Position numbers and translations under genes: made by a program. From Cellulophaga baltica (GTDB lineage Bacteria; Bacteroidota; Bacteroidia; Flavobacteriales; Flavobacteriaceae), in the NCBI RefSeq assembly GCF_900102165.1, contig NZ_FNBD01000006.1, forward strand, positions 102,117 to 166,116: a stretch of DNA of 64,000 nucleotides. The letters run 5' to 3'. Shown here piece by piece: positions 10,627 through 19,865 of the stretch; the first letter of the stretch is position 1, and each line of letters begins with the position of its first letter. The notes under the pieces are model-generated. The model searched no databases and was not told where the DNA came from. It saw only the letters and a list, made by a program, of their open reading frames with translations.

Positions 10627-10663
10627 AAAAAAGCCTCTGAAATTAAATTTCAGAGGCTTTTTT
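10627..10663. terminator. Bidirectional terminator between ABC-F gene and leuB
   Basis: A long near-perfect hairpin (AAAAAGCCTCTGAAATT and its complement around a single-base centre) carries A/T tracts at both ends. It lies between the convergent ABC-F and leuB genes. Confidence 0.88.
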
Positions 10664-10680
10664 AATTAAAAGAGGTGGTG

Positions 10681-11736
10681 TTAAATGTTTTTAGCTAACC
10701 AATCACCAACTTCACTAGTTTTATACGCTTTTGCTCCTTCAGATAAATCTTCAGTAACAATACCTTCCGCTAGAGATTTGTTTACAACATCTCTTATGTC
10801 TTGCGCTTCTTGGGTTAATCCAAAATCTTCAAACATCATAGCGGCAGATAGCACTGTTGCCAATGGGTTTGCAATATCTTTACCAGCTGCTTGCGGATAA
10901 GAACCATGAATAGGTTCGTACAATCTAGCTTTCTCACCCACAGATGCAGATGGCATTAAGCCCATAGAACCTGAGATTACAGAAGCTTCATCTGTAAGAA
11001 TATCTCCGAATAAGTTTTCAGTAATCATGACATCGTAAGAATTTGGCCATTGCACTAAACGCATGGCAACTGCATCTACAAATTCATAAGACACGGTAAC
11101 TTCAGGATAATCTTTTTCCATGGCTTGTACCGTTTCTCTCCAAAGTCTTGAAGATTCTAGTACGTTAGCTTTATCTACACAGCATAATTTTTTACCACGA
11201 GTCATCGCTAATTCAAATCCTTTTTTAGCCAATCTTGTAATTTCAGCACGTGTATAGGTACAGGTGTCAAAAGCGGTATTTCCATTATCTTTACGTCCTC
11301 TTTCTCCAAAATAAATTCCACCAGTAAGCTCCCGTAGAATAATTAAATCTGTACCTTCAATACGCTCTCTTTTTAAAGGAGACTTATCTATTAAAGATGG
11401 GAAAGTAAATGTTGGTCTTACATTAGCAAATAAACCTAATTTCTGACGCATTTTAAGTAAACCTTGTTCTGGTCTTACTTTAGCAGATGGGTCGTTATCA
11501 AATCTAGGGTGACCAATAGCTCCAAAAAGTACGGCATCTGCAGCTACACAAACATCATGTGTGCTGTCTGGGTAAGGCTCTCCACAATCATCAATGGCAG
11601 CAGCACCCGTTAAAGCTGGTGTCCAACTTAAATCATGACCGTATTTTTTTGCAATAGCATCTGATACTTTTACTGCTTGATCTATAACTTCAGGACCAAT
11701 TCCGTCGCCGGCTAATAAGGCAATATTTAATTTCAT
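10681..11736 (-). CDS. leuB: 3-isopropylmalate dehydrogenase
   Basis: 351 residues, standard length. It oxidatively decarboxylates 3-isopropylmalate to 4-methyl-2-oxopentanoate with NAD+, the third step of leucine synthesis. Visible family features are 'LLAGDGIGPEV' at the start, 'ELTGGIYFGERG' and the IMDH/ICDH signature ENLFGDILTDEAS (240-252), with the metal-binding Asp pair, plus 'YEPIHGSYPQAAGKDIANP' for NAD binding. It is the last gene of the minus-strand leuCDAB cluster, 132 bp after leuA. This gap carries a direct repeat (AACTTAAGCTATA twice, about 11757-11781) of unknown meaning. Confidence 0.95.
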   Translation of the reverse strand: MKLNIALLAGDGIGPEVIDQAVKVSDAIAKKYGHDLSWTPALTGAAAIDDCGEPYPDSTHDVCVAADAVLFGAIGHPRFDNDPSAKVRPEQGLLKMRQKLGLFANVRPTFTFPSLIDKSPLKRERIEGTDLIILRELTGGIYFGERGRKDNGNTAFDTCTYTRAEITRLAKKGFELAMTRGKKLCCVDKANVLESSRLWRETVQAMEKDYPEVTVSYEFVDAVAMRLVQWPNSYDVMITENLFGDILTDEASVISGSMGLMPSASVGEKARLYEPIHGSYPQAAGKDIANPLATVLSAAMMFEDFGLTQEAQDIRDVVNKSLAEGIVTEDLSEGAKAYKTSEVGDWLAKNI

Positions 11737-11868
11737 AATAGTACTTTGACTTTAAACTTAAGCTATACAACTTAAGCTATAATTAATTTACATTAGTTTA
11801 AAATCTGTTGTGGCTATAGTGCTACAGTAATGCAGCTATACTAGCTAACAACTTCGTGATTGCTCACA

Positions 11869-13386
11869 TTAAATAATATTCAACATTTTTTCTGTGGCTT
11901 TAATTGCTGATACAGTTTGATCAGAATCTAGTCCACGTGTAATATATTCTTTTCCTTGGTTATCCCAGGTGATAACAGTTTCACATAAAGCATCAGAATT
12001 ACTGCCAGGAGGTATCCTTACAGCGTAATCTATTAGTTTAGGTAATTCTATCTTCATAGTGCTATACACACGTTTTAGCGCATTCATAAAGGCGTCAAAT
12101 TGTCCATCGCCTTGCGCATGCTCCTCATACAGTTCACCTTCTATCTCTACGGATACGGCTGCAGAAGGTTGTAATCCTTTTGCATGTGATAATAAGTACG
12201 AGGTGATCTTTGCTTTGCTCTGATACCCATCACTATCTAGAACATCCGAAATAATATAAGGTAAATCATCTTTAGTTACGCGTTCTTTTTTATCGCCTAG
12301 CTCAATGATCCGTTGCGTAACTTTTTTTAATTCTTCATTGTTTAAGGTAAGTCCAAGTTCTTGCAAATTCTTCTGGATATTTGCTTTCCCTGATGTTTTT
12401 CCCAAGGCATATTGGCGTTTACGGCCAAAGCGCTCCGGTAATAAATCATTAAAGTAAAGGTTGTTCTTGCTATCGCCATCTGCATGAATACCTGCTGTTT
12501 GTGTAAAAACATTAGCGCCTACTATGGGCTTATTAGCAGGAATACCAAAACCTGTAAATGCAGAAACAAGTTTGCTCACTTTAAATAAAGAAGACTCCTT
12601 TACACCAGTCTCCAAGTCTGGCATAAAATCATTTATAACAGCTACAACACTGGCAAGAGGAGCATTTCCTGCTCGTTCTCCCATACCATTAACGGTTAAA
12701 TGTAAGCCGTGACAACCAGCTCTTAAAGCTTCCATAACATTTGCTACACTTAAGTCATAGTCATTATGCCCATGAAAATCAAAATGTAACTTAGGGTACG
12801 TATCCACTATTTCTTTTACAAAATCGAAAGTTTCGTTATGCGTAAGTACACCTAAAGTATCTGGTAACAGAATGCGTTTAATAGGTTGTGTGGCTAAGAA
12901 ATCTAAAAACTGAAATACATATGCTTTAGAATTGCGCATGCCATTACTCCAATCTTCAAGGTAGACGTTTGTTTCTATTCCTTTACTTTTTGCTAAAGCT
13001 ATTACTGATGCAATTTCTTTAAAATGCGTATCGGGAGTTTTTTTAAGTTGATGTGTTAGGTGGTTTAAAGAACCTTTGGTTAGTAAGTTTTGAACCTTTG
13101 CTCCAGCTTCTACCATCCAATCTATTGAAACTCCTTGATCTACAAATGACAGAACTTCAACTTTCTGAATTAAATCTTTTTCACTAGCCCAACTAGTAAT
13201 CTGTTTTACGGCAAGTAATTCTCCGTCAGAAACGCGAGCGGACGCCACTTCTATGCGGTCTACTTTTAGTTCTTCTAGGAGTAATTTTGCTAAGGTTAAT
13301 TTTTCTGAAACTGAAAACGACACTCCCGATGTTTGTTCACCATCGCGGAGTGTGGTATCCATTATTTCAATCTTTCTTTTTTTCAT
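11869..13386 (-). CDS. leuA: 2-isopropylmalate synthase family protein (LeuA/CimA-like)
   Basis: A 505-residue HMGL-like TIM-barrel acyltransferase with a C-terminal LeuA-type allosteric domain (~residues 370-505). Motifs are DTTLRDGEQ (10-18, catalytic and metal Asp/Arg), HGH (205-207, metal ligands) and 'LHLTVNGMGERAGNAPLASV'. The reaction is acetyl-CoA plus a 2-oxo acid. The position inside leuCDAB supports 2-oxoisovalerate as substrate, but the sequence group 'EIMDTTLRDGEQTSGVSFS' is not the canonical LeuA form. A citramalate synthase activity (isoleucine pathway) cannot be excluded. Confidence 0.85.
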   Translation of the reverse strand: MKKRKIEIMDTTLRDGEQTSGVSFSVSEKLTLAKLLLEELKVDRIEVASARVSDGELLAVKQITSWASEKDLIQKVEVLSFVDQGVSIDWMVEAGAKVQNLLTKGSLNHLTHQLKKTPDTHFKEIASVIALAKSKGIETNVYLEDWSNGMRNSKAYVFQFLDFLATQPIKRILLPDTLGVLTHNETFDFVKEIVDTYPKLHFDFHGHNDYDLSVANVMEALRAGCHGLHLTVNGMGERAGNAPLASVVAVINDFMPDLETGVKESSLFKVSKLVSAFTGFGIPANKPIVGANVFTQTAGIHADGDSKNNLYFNDLLPERFGRKRQYALGKTSGKANIQKNLQELGLTLNNEELKKVTQRIIELGDKKERVTKDDLPYIISDVLDSDGYQSKAKITSYLLSHAKGLQPSAAVSVEIEGELYEEHAQGDGQFDAFMNALKRVYSTMKIELPKLIDYAVRIPPGSNSDALCETVITWDNQGKEYITRGLDSDQTVSAIKATEKMLNII

Positions 13387-13440
13387 TATCGAGTAAACGC
13401 TGCTGCGAATCTTTTTACTTCATTAAAGAAATAGCGGTTC

Positions 13441-14037
13441 TTATAAAGGAGTGTTTTTTGCAAATTCTACGATATCGCTTTTGACATTCACTAGGTAGTC
13501 TATATCATCAAAACCGTTAAGCATATTGTCTTTTTTATAACCATTGATGTCAAAAGATTCTTTCTCACCAGTAGCTAAAAGAGTAACAGTTTGCTCTTGC
13601 AAGTTTACTTCTATAACTGTTTTAGGATCTTTTTCAATTTCAGAAAAAAGCTTGTTAGAAAAATCAGCACTTACTTGTACCGGTAATACCCCAATATTTA
13701 AACAGTTTCCTTTAAAGATGTCTGCAAAAAAGCTAGAAATTACACAGCGGAAGCCATAATCATATACCGCCCATGCAGCATGTTCTCTTGAAGATCCTGA
13801 ACCGAAGTTACGACCGCCAACTAATATTTTTCCTGAATAGGTACTATCATTCAGTACAAAATCTGTCTTAGGAGAATTATCATTATTATAACGCCAATCT
13901 CTAAAAAGATTATCACCAAACCCTTTACGCTCTGTGGCTTTTAAGAAACGCGCTGGTATTATTTGATCTGTATCTACATTCTCTATTGGTAAAGGAACTG
14001 CAGTACTTGTTAGTATTTCAAATTTATCGTATGCCAT
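13441..14037 (-). CDS. leuD: 3-isopropylmalate dehydratase small subunit
   Basis: 198 residues, typical LeuD length. It is the swivelling aconitase-C-like domain with 'VDTDQIIPARFLKATERKGFG' and the substrate-binding 'GGRNFGSGSSREHAAWAVYDYGFRCVIS' region (here split only for description). It pairs with LeuC to isomerise 2- and 3-isopropylmalate in the cytoplasm. It lies between leuC (64 bp upstream) and leuA (54 bp downstream) on the same strand. Confidence 0.95.
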   Translation of the reverse strand: MAYDKFEILTSTAVPLPIENVDTDQIIPARFLKATERKGFGDNLFRDWRYNNDNSPKTDFVLNDSTYSGKILVGGRNFGSGSSREHAAWAVYDYGFRCVISSFFADIFKGNCLNIGVLPVQVSADFSNKLFSEIEKDPKTVIEVNLQEQTVTLLATGEKESFDINGYKKDNMLNGFDDIDYLVNVKSDIVEFAKNTPL

Positions 14038-14101
14038 TTTGTATTATTTTGTTGTTCGTTACTAGTTAATGGTGCCATTATTTTTTATTAAAAAAAAACA
14101 A

Positions 14102-15517
14102 TTAAGAACTAGCAACTAATTTTTCCATTAATTCACGTGGATCTGTAACTTTTCCGGTTACTGCAGCGGCTGCGGCAACAAGAGGAGAAGCTAATAAGGT
14201 TCTTGATCCTGGACCTTGACGCCCTTCAAAGTTTCTGTTTGATGTACTTACCGCCAATTTACCAGCAGGTACTTTATCATCATTCATAGCCAAACAAGCA
14301 GAACAACCAGGTTCTCTTAGCTCAAAACCAGCTTCGTGAATAATAGCTAACAAACCTTCTTCTTTAATCGCTGCTTCTACTTGATGTGAACCAGGTACTA
14401 ACCAAGCCGTAACATTAGGAGCTTTTTGACGTCCTTTAATAATAGAAGCAAAGGCTCTAAAATCTTCGATACGCCCGTTGGTACAACTTCCAATAAATAC
14501 AAAATCGATAGGCTTACCAATCATATCGTCCCCTTCATTAAAAGACATATACCCTAGAGATTTTTTGTAGGTACTTACGCCACCTTCAACTTGCTCTGCT
14601 TTAGGAATACTTTTAGAAATACCCATCCCCATTCCAGGATTGGTACCATACGTAATCATTGGTTCAATATCAGAAGCATCAAAACTCAATTCTTTATCAA
14701 ATTCTGCATCAGGATCTGTATGTAAGGTTTCCCAATAGGCCATTGCTTTATCCCAAGCAGCACCTGTAGGTGTAAATTCACGTCCTTTTATATAATCAAA
14801 TGTTTTTTCATCAGGAGCAATCATACCACCACGAGCACCCATTTCTATACTTAGGTTACACACGGTCATACGGCCTTCCATCGTCATATTTTCAAAAACA
14901 TCACCTGCATATTCTACAAAGTACCCAGTAGCTCCAGAAGTAGTTAATTTAGAAATAATATATAAAGCAACATCTTTAGGTGTCACTCCAAAATTTAAAC
15001 TCCCTTTTACATTAATTCGCATTTTCTTAGGTTTTGGCTGCATAATACATTGCGTTGCCAATACCATTTCTACTTCAGAAGTACCTATACCAAAAGCGAT
15101 AGCACCAAAGGCACCATGGGTAGAAGTATGAGAATCTCCACATACAATAGTGGCTCCTGGCTGCGTAATTCCATACTCGGGTCCTACTACGTGAACAATT
15201 CCATTTTTTTTATGTCCAAGTCCCCAATGAGAGATACCATATTCTTTAGCATTCTCTTCTAAAGCTTTTAATTGATTCGCTGAAAGCGGATCTGCTACCG
15301 GTAAATGTTGGTTAATTGTTGGTGTGTTATGATCTGCCGTTGCAAATGTACGCTCTGGATGAAGTACACGAATACCTCTATTTTTAAGTCCTAAAAATGC
15401 TACAGGACTAGTAACTTCATGCACTAAATGGCGGTCTATAAACAATACATCTGGTCCGTCTTCTACATGTTTTACTACATGCGAATCCCATACTTTGTCA
15501 AATAATGTCTTTTTCAT
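14102..15517 (-). CDS. leuC: 3-isopropylmalate dehydratase large subunit
   Basis: 471 residues, an aconitase-family 4Fe-4S hydro-lyase. The three cluster cysteines are visible: Cys345 in '[13 protein letters not shown]' and Cys405 and Cys408 in 'GCSACLAMN'. The substrate-side motifs '[20 protein letters not shown]' and '[20 protein letters not shown]' are also present. It is the first gene of leuCDAB. The 300-bp upstream region is shared with a divergent TraN-like gene. I saw no obvious leader peptide or T-box there. Confidence 0.96.
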   Translation of the reverse strand: MKKTLFDKVWDSHVVKHVEDGPDVLFIDRHLVHEVTSPVAFLGLKNRGIRVLHPERTFATADHNTPTINQHLPVADPLSANQLKALEENAKEYGISHWGLGHKKNGIVHVVGPEYGITQPGATIVCGDSHTSTHGAFGAIAFGIGTSEVEMVLATQCIMQPKPKKMRINVKGSLNFGVTPKDVALYIISKLTTSGATGYFVEYAGDVFENMTMEGRMTVCNLSIEMGARGGMIAPDEKTFDYIKGREFTPTGAAWDKAMAYWETLHTDPDAEFDKELSFDASDIEPMITYGTNPGMGMGISKSIPKAEQVEGGVSTYKKSLGYMSFNEGDDMIGKPIDFVFIGSCTNGRIEDFRAFASIIKGRQKAPNVTAWLVPGSHQVEAAIKEEGLLAIIHEAGFELREPGCSACLAMNDDKVPAGKLAVSTSNRNFEGRQGPGSRTLLASPLVAAAAAVTGKVTDPRELMEKLVASS

Positions 15518-15857
15518 TTCTTAAATAAACTTTGAATTTTTTGCTCCTAAAAAGAGCAATTACAAATTTAAAAAAGTATCCCATGTATGCACTTCACTTG
15601 TAGTGAGAATTACGATGTTCAACATGTATTTTGCCTAAATAAAATATCTAAGACCATTGAAAAATTAGCCTTATCTAATAGATTAATACCCAATTATTGC
15701 CAACAATAATGATTTCGACTTTTTACGATAACATTCAACGAGTATATTTTTTATACTCTAAAGCTTTAGCTACTTTAGCGCTCTCATTTTGTAAGATATA
15801 GGAAACATAATTGTAGCTGTTATGGTTGTCCTATTTCTAACATTAAAACGTAAGGTT
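15518..15857. other. Divergent intergenic region between leuC and the TraN-like gene
   Basis: About 340 bp of AT-rich sequence must hold the leuC promoter (minus) and a promoter for the TraN-like gene (plus). I see no convincing ORF, RNA structure or complete Bacteroidota promoter pair. The stretch marks the boundary between the conserved leucine operon and the accessory island. Confidence 0.5.
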
Positions 15858-16907
15858 ATGATTATCAAGAATTTGAAGCATTTGTTTTTTTTGCTGCTTC
15901 TTTCCATTCAAATAGGATATGCTCATTCAGGTGAACCTATAACTATAGCCTTAAATGAATCTAATATAATTACCCTTATTTTTCCAGCTCCAATATTAAA
16001 CGTCGTAGAACCTTCCTCTGATTATATGTTCAGTCATGAGCAACAAAGTAATATGGGCGTTTTAAAGGCTAGTAAAACCAAACACTTAAGTAATTTAACC
16101 ATCACTACTAATGATGGCTATATCTATTCTTTTGTTTTAGACCCTTCTAACGATGTTACTAATTTTGTATATGTATTAACGGTATCTAATGCTGTTGGCA
16201 GAATTAATGTCTCTCCTAATACAACAGTAAAACCGGCACCTTCTGTTCAAACAACAGATCCAAAATTAAAAGCTGGCAATACCATTCAAAATACAAGCCC
16301 AGCAATTTCAGAACCAGCACCAAGCGTAAAACCTGTACTAACCACCAATAGTACTGGGGCAACACAACCTACTAGTCAGTTAGCTAGCGTTACCACTCCA
16401 GCGGTAACCGAAAATACTAGGCCAGAAGATCATAGCACAATACCTGTTGCTATAGAAAACCAACCAGTTCATGATATTGATTTGTATACTTCTGAACCCC
16501 AAACGTATTACAGTATTTTTTGTGAAAATATCCATATTGAGAAACCGACGATTAAGAATGTATCTCGGAAAGTGGGGGTGATTGAATTAAAGTTAAATGA
16601 TATTACCTTAGATAAAAACGAAATGTATTTTAGTTTGCAAATCATAAATGGTTCTGCAAAAGCCTATACTATAAAAGATTTGAAGTTTTTTATAAAAAGT
16701 AAGGGAGCTAAAAAAGAATTTAAAATTGAACCCTTATATGTCTATAATTTCAGAAATGATTTAGGCGTAAATTCTGAAGTGAATGCCGTCTACGTTCTAA
16801 AGAATATCCGCTTAAGTGAAAAACAGCAATTGTTTATTGTATTAGAAGGTTTAGATCATGAACGTTTTATCTTACTAACTCCACCTAATGATGTTGTTAA
16901 TCGTTAA
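15858..16907 (+). CDS. TraN-like (DUF4138) secreted protein
   Basis: I chose the start at 15858 (MIIKNLKHLFF) rather than 15822, because it gives a compact signal peptide ending near 'GYAHSGEP'. Residues ~25-120 are the N-terminal beta domain of the Bacteroidota conjugative-transposon TraN family ('LIFPAPILNVVEPSSDYMFS', 'NLTITTNDGYIYSFVLD'). A Pro/Thr-rich linker (~120-220) follows, then the C-terminal DUF4138-type domain starting 'YYSIFCENIHIEKPTIKN'. It is paralogous to the gene at 59156, with the same domain order and the shared 'EYYSIFCEN'-type motif. TraN is an outer-envelope component of the conjugation machine. No TraO partner follows here, so its role at this end is unclear. Confidence 0.7.
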   Translation: MIIKNLKHLFFLLLLSIQIGYAHSGEPITIALNESNIITLIFPAPILNVVEPSSDYMFSHEQQSNMGVLKASKTKHLSNLTITTNDGYIYSFVLDPSNDVTNFVYVLTVSNAVGRINVSPNTTVKPAPSVQTTDPKLKAGNTIQNTSPAISEPAPSVKPVLTTNSTGATQPTSQLASVTTPAVTENTRPEDHSTIPVAIENQPVHDIDLYTSEPQTYYSIFCENIHIEKPTIKNVSRKVGVIELKLNDITLDKNEMYFSLQIINGSAKAYTIKDLKFFIKSKGAKKEFKIEPLYVYNFRNDLGVNSEVNAVYVLKNIRLSEKQQLFIVLEGLDHERFILLTPPNDVVNR

Positions 16908-16932
16908 GAGGTTCATACCCTGAAAACCCTAA

Positions 16933-17120
16933 TTACCAACTACCACTAGCGCCACCGCCACTAGATCTTCCTCCTCCTCCAGAATACCCAATAGAGGAAT
17001 TATTGGAGCTCCTAGAGGTATCGCTGTTTACAGATTGACGGTTGTAGCTTCTTCCTGATGAACTGTATTGGTAAGAATTATTGTCTGAATTTGATGCAAC
17101 GATTGTAATTATAATTATAA
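16933..17120 (-). pseudogene. C-terminal remnant of a TPM-domain membrane protein
   Basis: The minus strand encodes a Ser/Gly-rich tail ending 'GYSGGGGRSSGGGASGSW' and a stop, preceded by 'SCFIIIITIVASNSDNNSYQ', but no start codon and no TPM domain. It closely matches the end of the full-length TPM protein at 25660 ('AGGGGRSGGGGASGSW'). The frame is closed by a stop at about 17123-17125 on the upstream side. It is a relic of a second TPM gene, left when the surrounding region was rearranged. Confidence 0.75.
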
Positions 17121-17169
17121 AACAGGATTCTGACTAACCTAAAAAACTTTTAAAAATAAATTTACGAAG

Positions 17170-17580
17170 ATGCCTACTAAAATAATTGGTAAACTCTTGT
17201 TTCTCTTATTGATTCTTAGTTCATGTGGAATTACAAAGTATGTACAACGGTATGCTGTAGAGGGCTATATTGTTGATGCTAATAACACTCCAATGAATAA
17301 TGTAGAAATTAAATTTTTGTTGGATGAAAATCAGCACGACATTATGCTATTAAGTGATAAAGATTCTACAATAACTAATGATGAGGGGTATTATTAATTT
17401 AGAGAAATAAGTGCCACTGATATTGGTTTTATGGGTGGGGAGAGCACGAAGAGTTTACCTGTGTCTTATACATTTATAGTATCAAAAAAAGAATTTGTAA
17501 ATGACACGGTGAATCTACGTTCTAGAAGCCCATTAAACAATATTCTTGTGATTGAAACAATAGAATTAGAACGGGAGTAA
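17170..17580 (+). pseudogene. Lipoprotein gene with carboxypeptidase-regulatory-like domain, interrupted by a stop
   Basis: An ATG at 17170 starts an SPII lipoprotein ('LLLILSSCGITKYV') followed by 'AVEGYIVDANNTPMNNVEIK', the usual start of a carboxypeptidase-regulatory-like beta sandwich. A TAA at 17395-17397 stops translation after 75 residues. The same frame continues without another stop to TAA at 17578-17580, encoding 'FREISATDIGFMGGESTKSL' and 'VSKKEFVNDTVNLRSRSPLN', which completes the fold. A single substitution therefore appears to have inactivated the gene. A sequencing error or programmed readthrough is possible but less likely. Confidence 0.7.
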
Positions 17581-17588
17581 AATAAGAA

Positions 17589-17747
17589 ATGTGTATCACA
17601 ATTGAAACCACCGATGGAGATGACCCCATAGAAAAGCTTAAAAAGGAAAATGGTTTACACTATGAAGGAGATACTGAAATTATTGTTTTAGACCCTTATG
17701 AATGGGAATTAACTGACTGGCAAATAACTATATACAGATTTAAATAA
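17589..17747 (+). CDS. Small ORF, 52 residues, possible gene fragment
   Basis: An ATG at 17589 gives 52 residues (start MCITIETTDGDDPIEKLKKE, end DWQITIYRFK), acidic, without signal or membrane segment. Its last codons and the few bases after them recur almost exactly in the spacers in front of the next two lipoprotein genes (18786-18809 and 19842-19865). This shows that the downstream tandem duplication unit includes its 3' end. It could be a small gene or the C-terminal stub of a lost larger protein, such as an effector. No family is recognised. Confidence 0.4.
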   Translation: MCITIETTDGDDPIEKLKKENGLHYEGDTEIIVLDPYEWELTDWQITIYRFK

Positions 17748-17753
17748 ACACCT

Positions 17754-18752
17754 ATGAGAAAAAGTATTAGTGCATTACTACTTATTTTAAGTATTACAAG
17801 TTGTGCACAGCAAAACAAAAAAGAACCTGTAAAAGAAACCACTCCAACCTCTATAGATTTAAAAGCAATTTTAGAAGATGACCCTTATATAGGTCAATTA
17901 AAAAAGTACGACTATGAACCGGAATACGTGCTACAAATAACTACGCTATACGCTTATGAAATTAGGGTGAATGATATTCCTGTAGCAAGTAATTTTAGTA
18001 CAATGGGGGGGACCATTTGGTATCCTATTAATAAGGCAATATTGCAAAGTGGCAAACAAACTTTGTCTATTAGCATATATCCAAGATATACAGATAATAG
18101 AAATCAAAAGGATTATTTCGAAGACCCTGATAATTATGATTTCTTGTTAGATGTGACACAATCTGCTTGGGTAAATGGGCTTAAAGAAGAGCCTAAAACT
18201 GTTTTGGAATATGAGATGCCCAAGAAAGATGATAATGGAAAAGAGATAGATTTTTCTAAATTAACATCGCGACATGATGAACTAAGTTTTACCGCAAGGG
18301 TTCCTTATACACTCACAGGTTGGAACGAAAGTAAAGTGTTTGATAAAAAGGATAGTGTAGCCATTGAGCAAAGGGTGGTGGCTTTCTACCAAAAGTATAG
18401 ACAACTTATGGTAGATAAAGAAGCATTACAACTACAAAAAATGAAATTAAATCAAGGCTATGAAACTTCTCAGTATTCCTATTTAGATAAAGATAAATTA
18501 TTTAAAGATAGAGAGGAATATGTGAGAGATTTTCCTGAAGAATTATTTATTATGGCAAAATTAGAAAATTATGAATTGAAATTTTATGGGAATAACAGGG
18601 TACTAGGATTAATTTTCACTCAGGACCCCTATAAAGGATATTCGGCGATGGCAAAAAAGTTTTTAGATGAAAACGATAATCCAAGAATATCTTTTTCCTT
18701 GTTATTATTACACCAACCTAAAGGCTCGGATAGTCTAGAAATAATAAGGTGA
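17754..18752 (+). CDS. Island-family lipoprotein, copy A1 (putative immunity protein)
   Basis: A 332-residue SPII lipoprotein ('LLLILSITSCAQQNK'). It belongs to a family with seven members in this window. Common features are an N-terminal beta domain with 'YEIRVNDIP' then 'PINKAILQSGKQTLSISIYP', a mid segment 'VPYTLTGWNESKVFDKKD' leading into a helical part with 'VVAFYQKYRQLM', and a C-terminal 'LENYELKFYGNNRVLGLIF' strand pair. No catalytic motif is visible. Function is inferred from context: one member directly follows the large T6SS effector candidate at 38064, so the family may be periplasmic or outer-membrane immunity proteins. Confidence 0.75.
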   Translation: MRKSISALLLILSITSCAQQNKKEPVKETTPTSIDLKAILEDDPYIGQLKKYDYEPEYVLQITTLYAYEIRVNDIPVASNFSTMGGTIWYPINKAILQSGKQTLSISIYPRYTDNRNQKDYFEDPDNYDFLLDVTQSAWVNGLKEEPKTVLEYEMPKKDDNGKEIDFSKLTSRHDELSFTARVPYTLTGWNESKVFDKKDSVAIEQRVVAFYQKYRQLMVDKEALQLQKMKLNQGYETSQYSYLDKDKLFKDREEYVRDFPEELFIMAKLENYELKFYGNNRVLGLIFTQDPYKGYSAMAKKFLDENDNPRISFSLLLLHQPKGSDSLEIIR

Positions 18753-18809
18753 GTTTTTATGCCATTTTTAATACATATTAATTGTGCCTACAGATTTAAA
18801 TAAACACGT

Positions 18810-19808
18810 ATGAGAAAAAGTATTAGTGCAATGCTACTTATTTTAAGCATAACAAGTTGTGCACAGCAAAACAAAAAAGAAACTGTAAAAGAAACCACTC
18901 CAACTCCTATAGATTTAAAAGCAATTTTAGAAGATGACCCTTATATAGGTCAATTAAAAAAATATGATTATGAACCGGAATACGTGCTACAAATAACTAC
19001 GCTATACGCTTATGAAATTAGGGTGAATGATATTCCTGTAGCAAGTAATTTTAGTACAATGGGGGGGACCATTTGGTATCCTATTAATAAGGCAATATTG
19101 CAAAGTGGCAAACAAACCTTGTCTATTAGCATATATCCAAGATATACAGATGATAATACTCAAAAAGACTATTTTGAAGATCCTGATAATTATGATTTTT
19201 GGTTAGATATAACACAGACTGCCTGGATAGATGGGAGTAGGGAAGAGCCTAAAACGGTATTAGAATATGAAATGCCAAGGAAAGATGATCGTGGGAAAAA
19301 AATAGATTTTTCGAAATTAACATCGCGTCATGATGAACTAACTTTTACAGCAAAGGTTCCTTATACCCTCACTGGTTGGAGCGAAAGTAATGTGTTTGAT
19401 AAAAAAGATAGTGTAGCCATTGAGAAAAGAGTGGAAGCCTTCTATCAAAAGTATAGACAACTAATGATAGATAAAGAGGCACTACAATTACAAAAAATGA
19501 AATTAAAACAAGGCTATGAAACTTCTCAGTATTCCTATTTGGATAAAGATAAATTATTTAAAGATAGAAAGGAATATGTGAGAGATTTTCCTAAAGAAGA
19601 TTTTTTAATGGCTGATTTAGAAAATTATGAATTAAAATTTTATGGAAATAACAGGGTATTAGGCTTGGTTTTTGCTAACGATCCTGATAAAGGCGAATCT
19701 ATGATGGCAAAATATTATTTAGATAAAAATGGGGATGGTAGGGTATCATATTATCCAGTTTTACTACATCAACCTAAAGGTTCAGATAGTTTAGAAATAA
19801 TAAGGTGA
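18810..19808 (+). CDS. Island-family lipoprotein, copy A2 (recent duplicate)
   Basis: 332 residues, with near-identical protein sequence to copy A1 over the whole length and the same C-terminus 'LHQPKGSDSLEIIR'. Differences cluster around residues 110-150 and 265-320, for example 'LDVTQSAWVNGLKEEP' versus 'LDITQTAWIDGSREEP'. The reading frame is intact and substitutions are conservative, so both copies seem to be maintained. The expected location is the periplasm, attached to a membrane through Cys17. As for A1, immunity or defence is inferred only from context. Confidence 0.75.
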   Translation: MRKSISAMLLILSITSCAQQNKKETVKETTPTPIDLKAILEDDPYIGQLKKYDYEPEYVLQITTLYAYEIRVNDIPVASNFSTMGGTIWYPINKAILQSGKQTLSISIYPRYTDDNTQKDYFEDPDNYDFWLDITQTAWIDGSREEPKTVLEYEMPRKDDRGKKIDFSKLTSRHDELTFTAKVPYTLTGWSESNVFDKKDSVAIEKRVEAFYQKYRQLMIDKEALQLQKMKLKQGYETSQYSYLDKDKLFKDRKEYVRDFPKEDFLMADLENYELKFYGNNRVLGLVFANDPDKGESMMAKYYLDKNGDGRVSYYPVLLHQPKGSDSLEIIR

Positions 19809-19865
19809 GTTTTTATGCCATTTTTAATACATATTAATAGTGTCTACGGATTTAAATAAATACAT

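Noticed and set aside
11737..11868. Direct repeat in the leuA-leuB gap considered as a regulatory site
   Set aside because: Only a short AT-rich duplication; no palindrome or known regulator motif, so no function is claimed.
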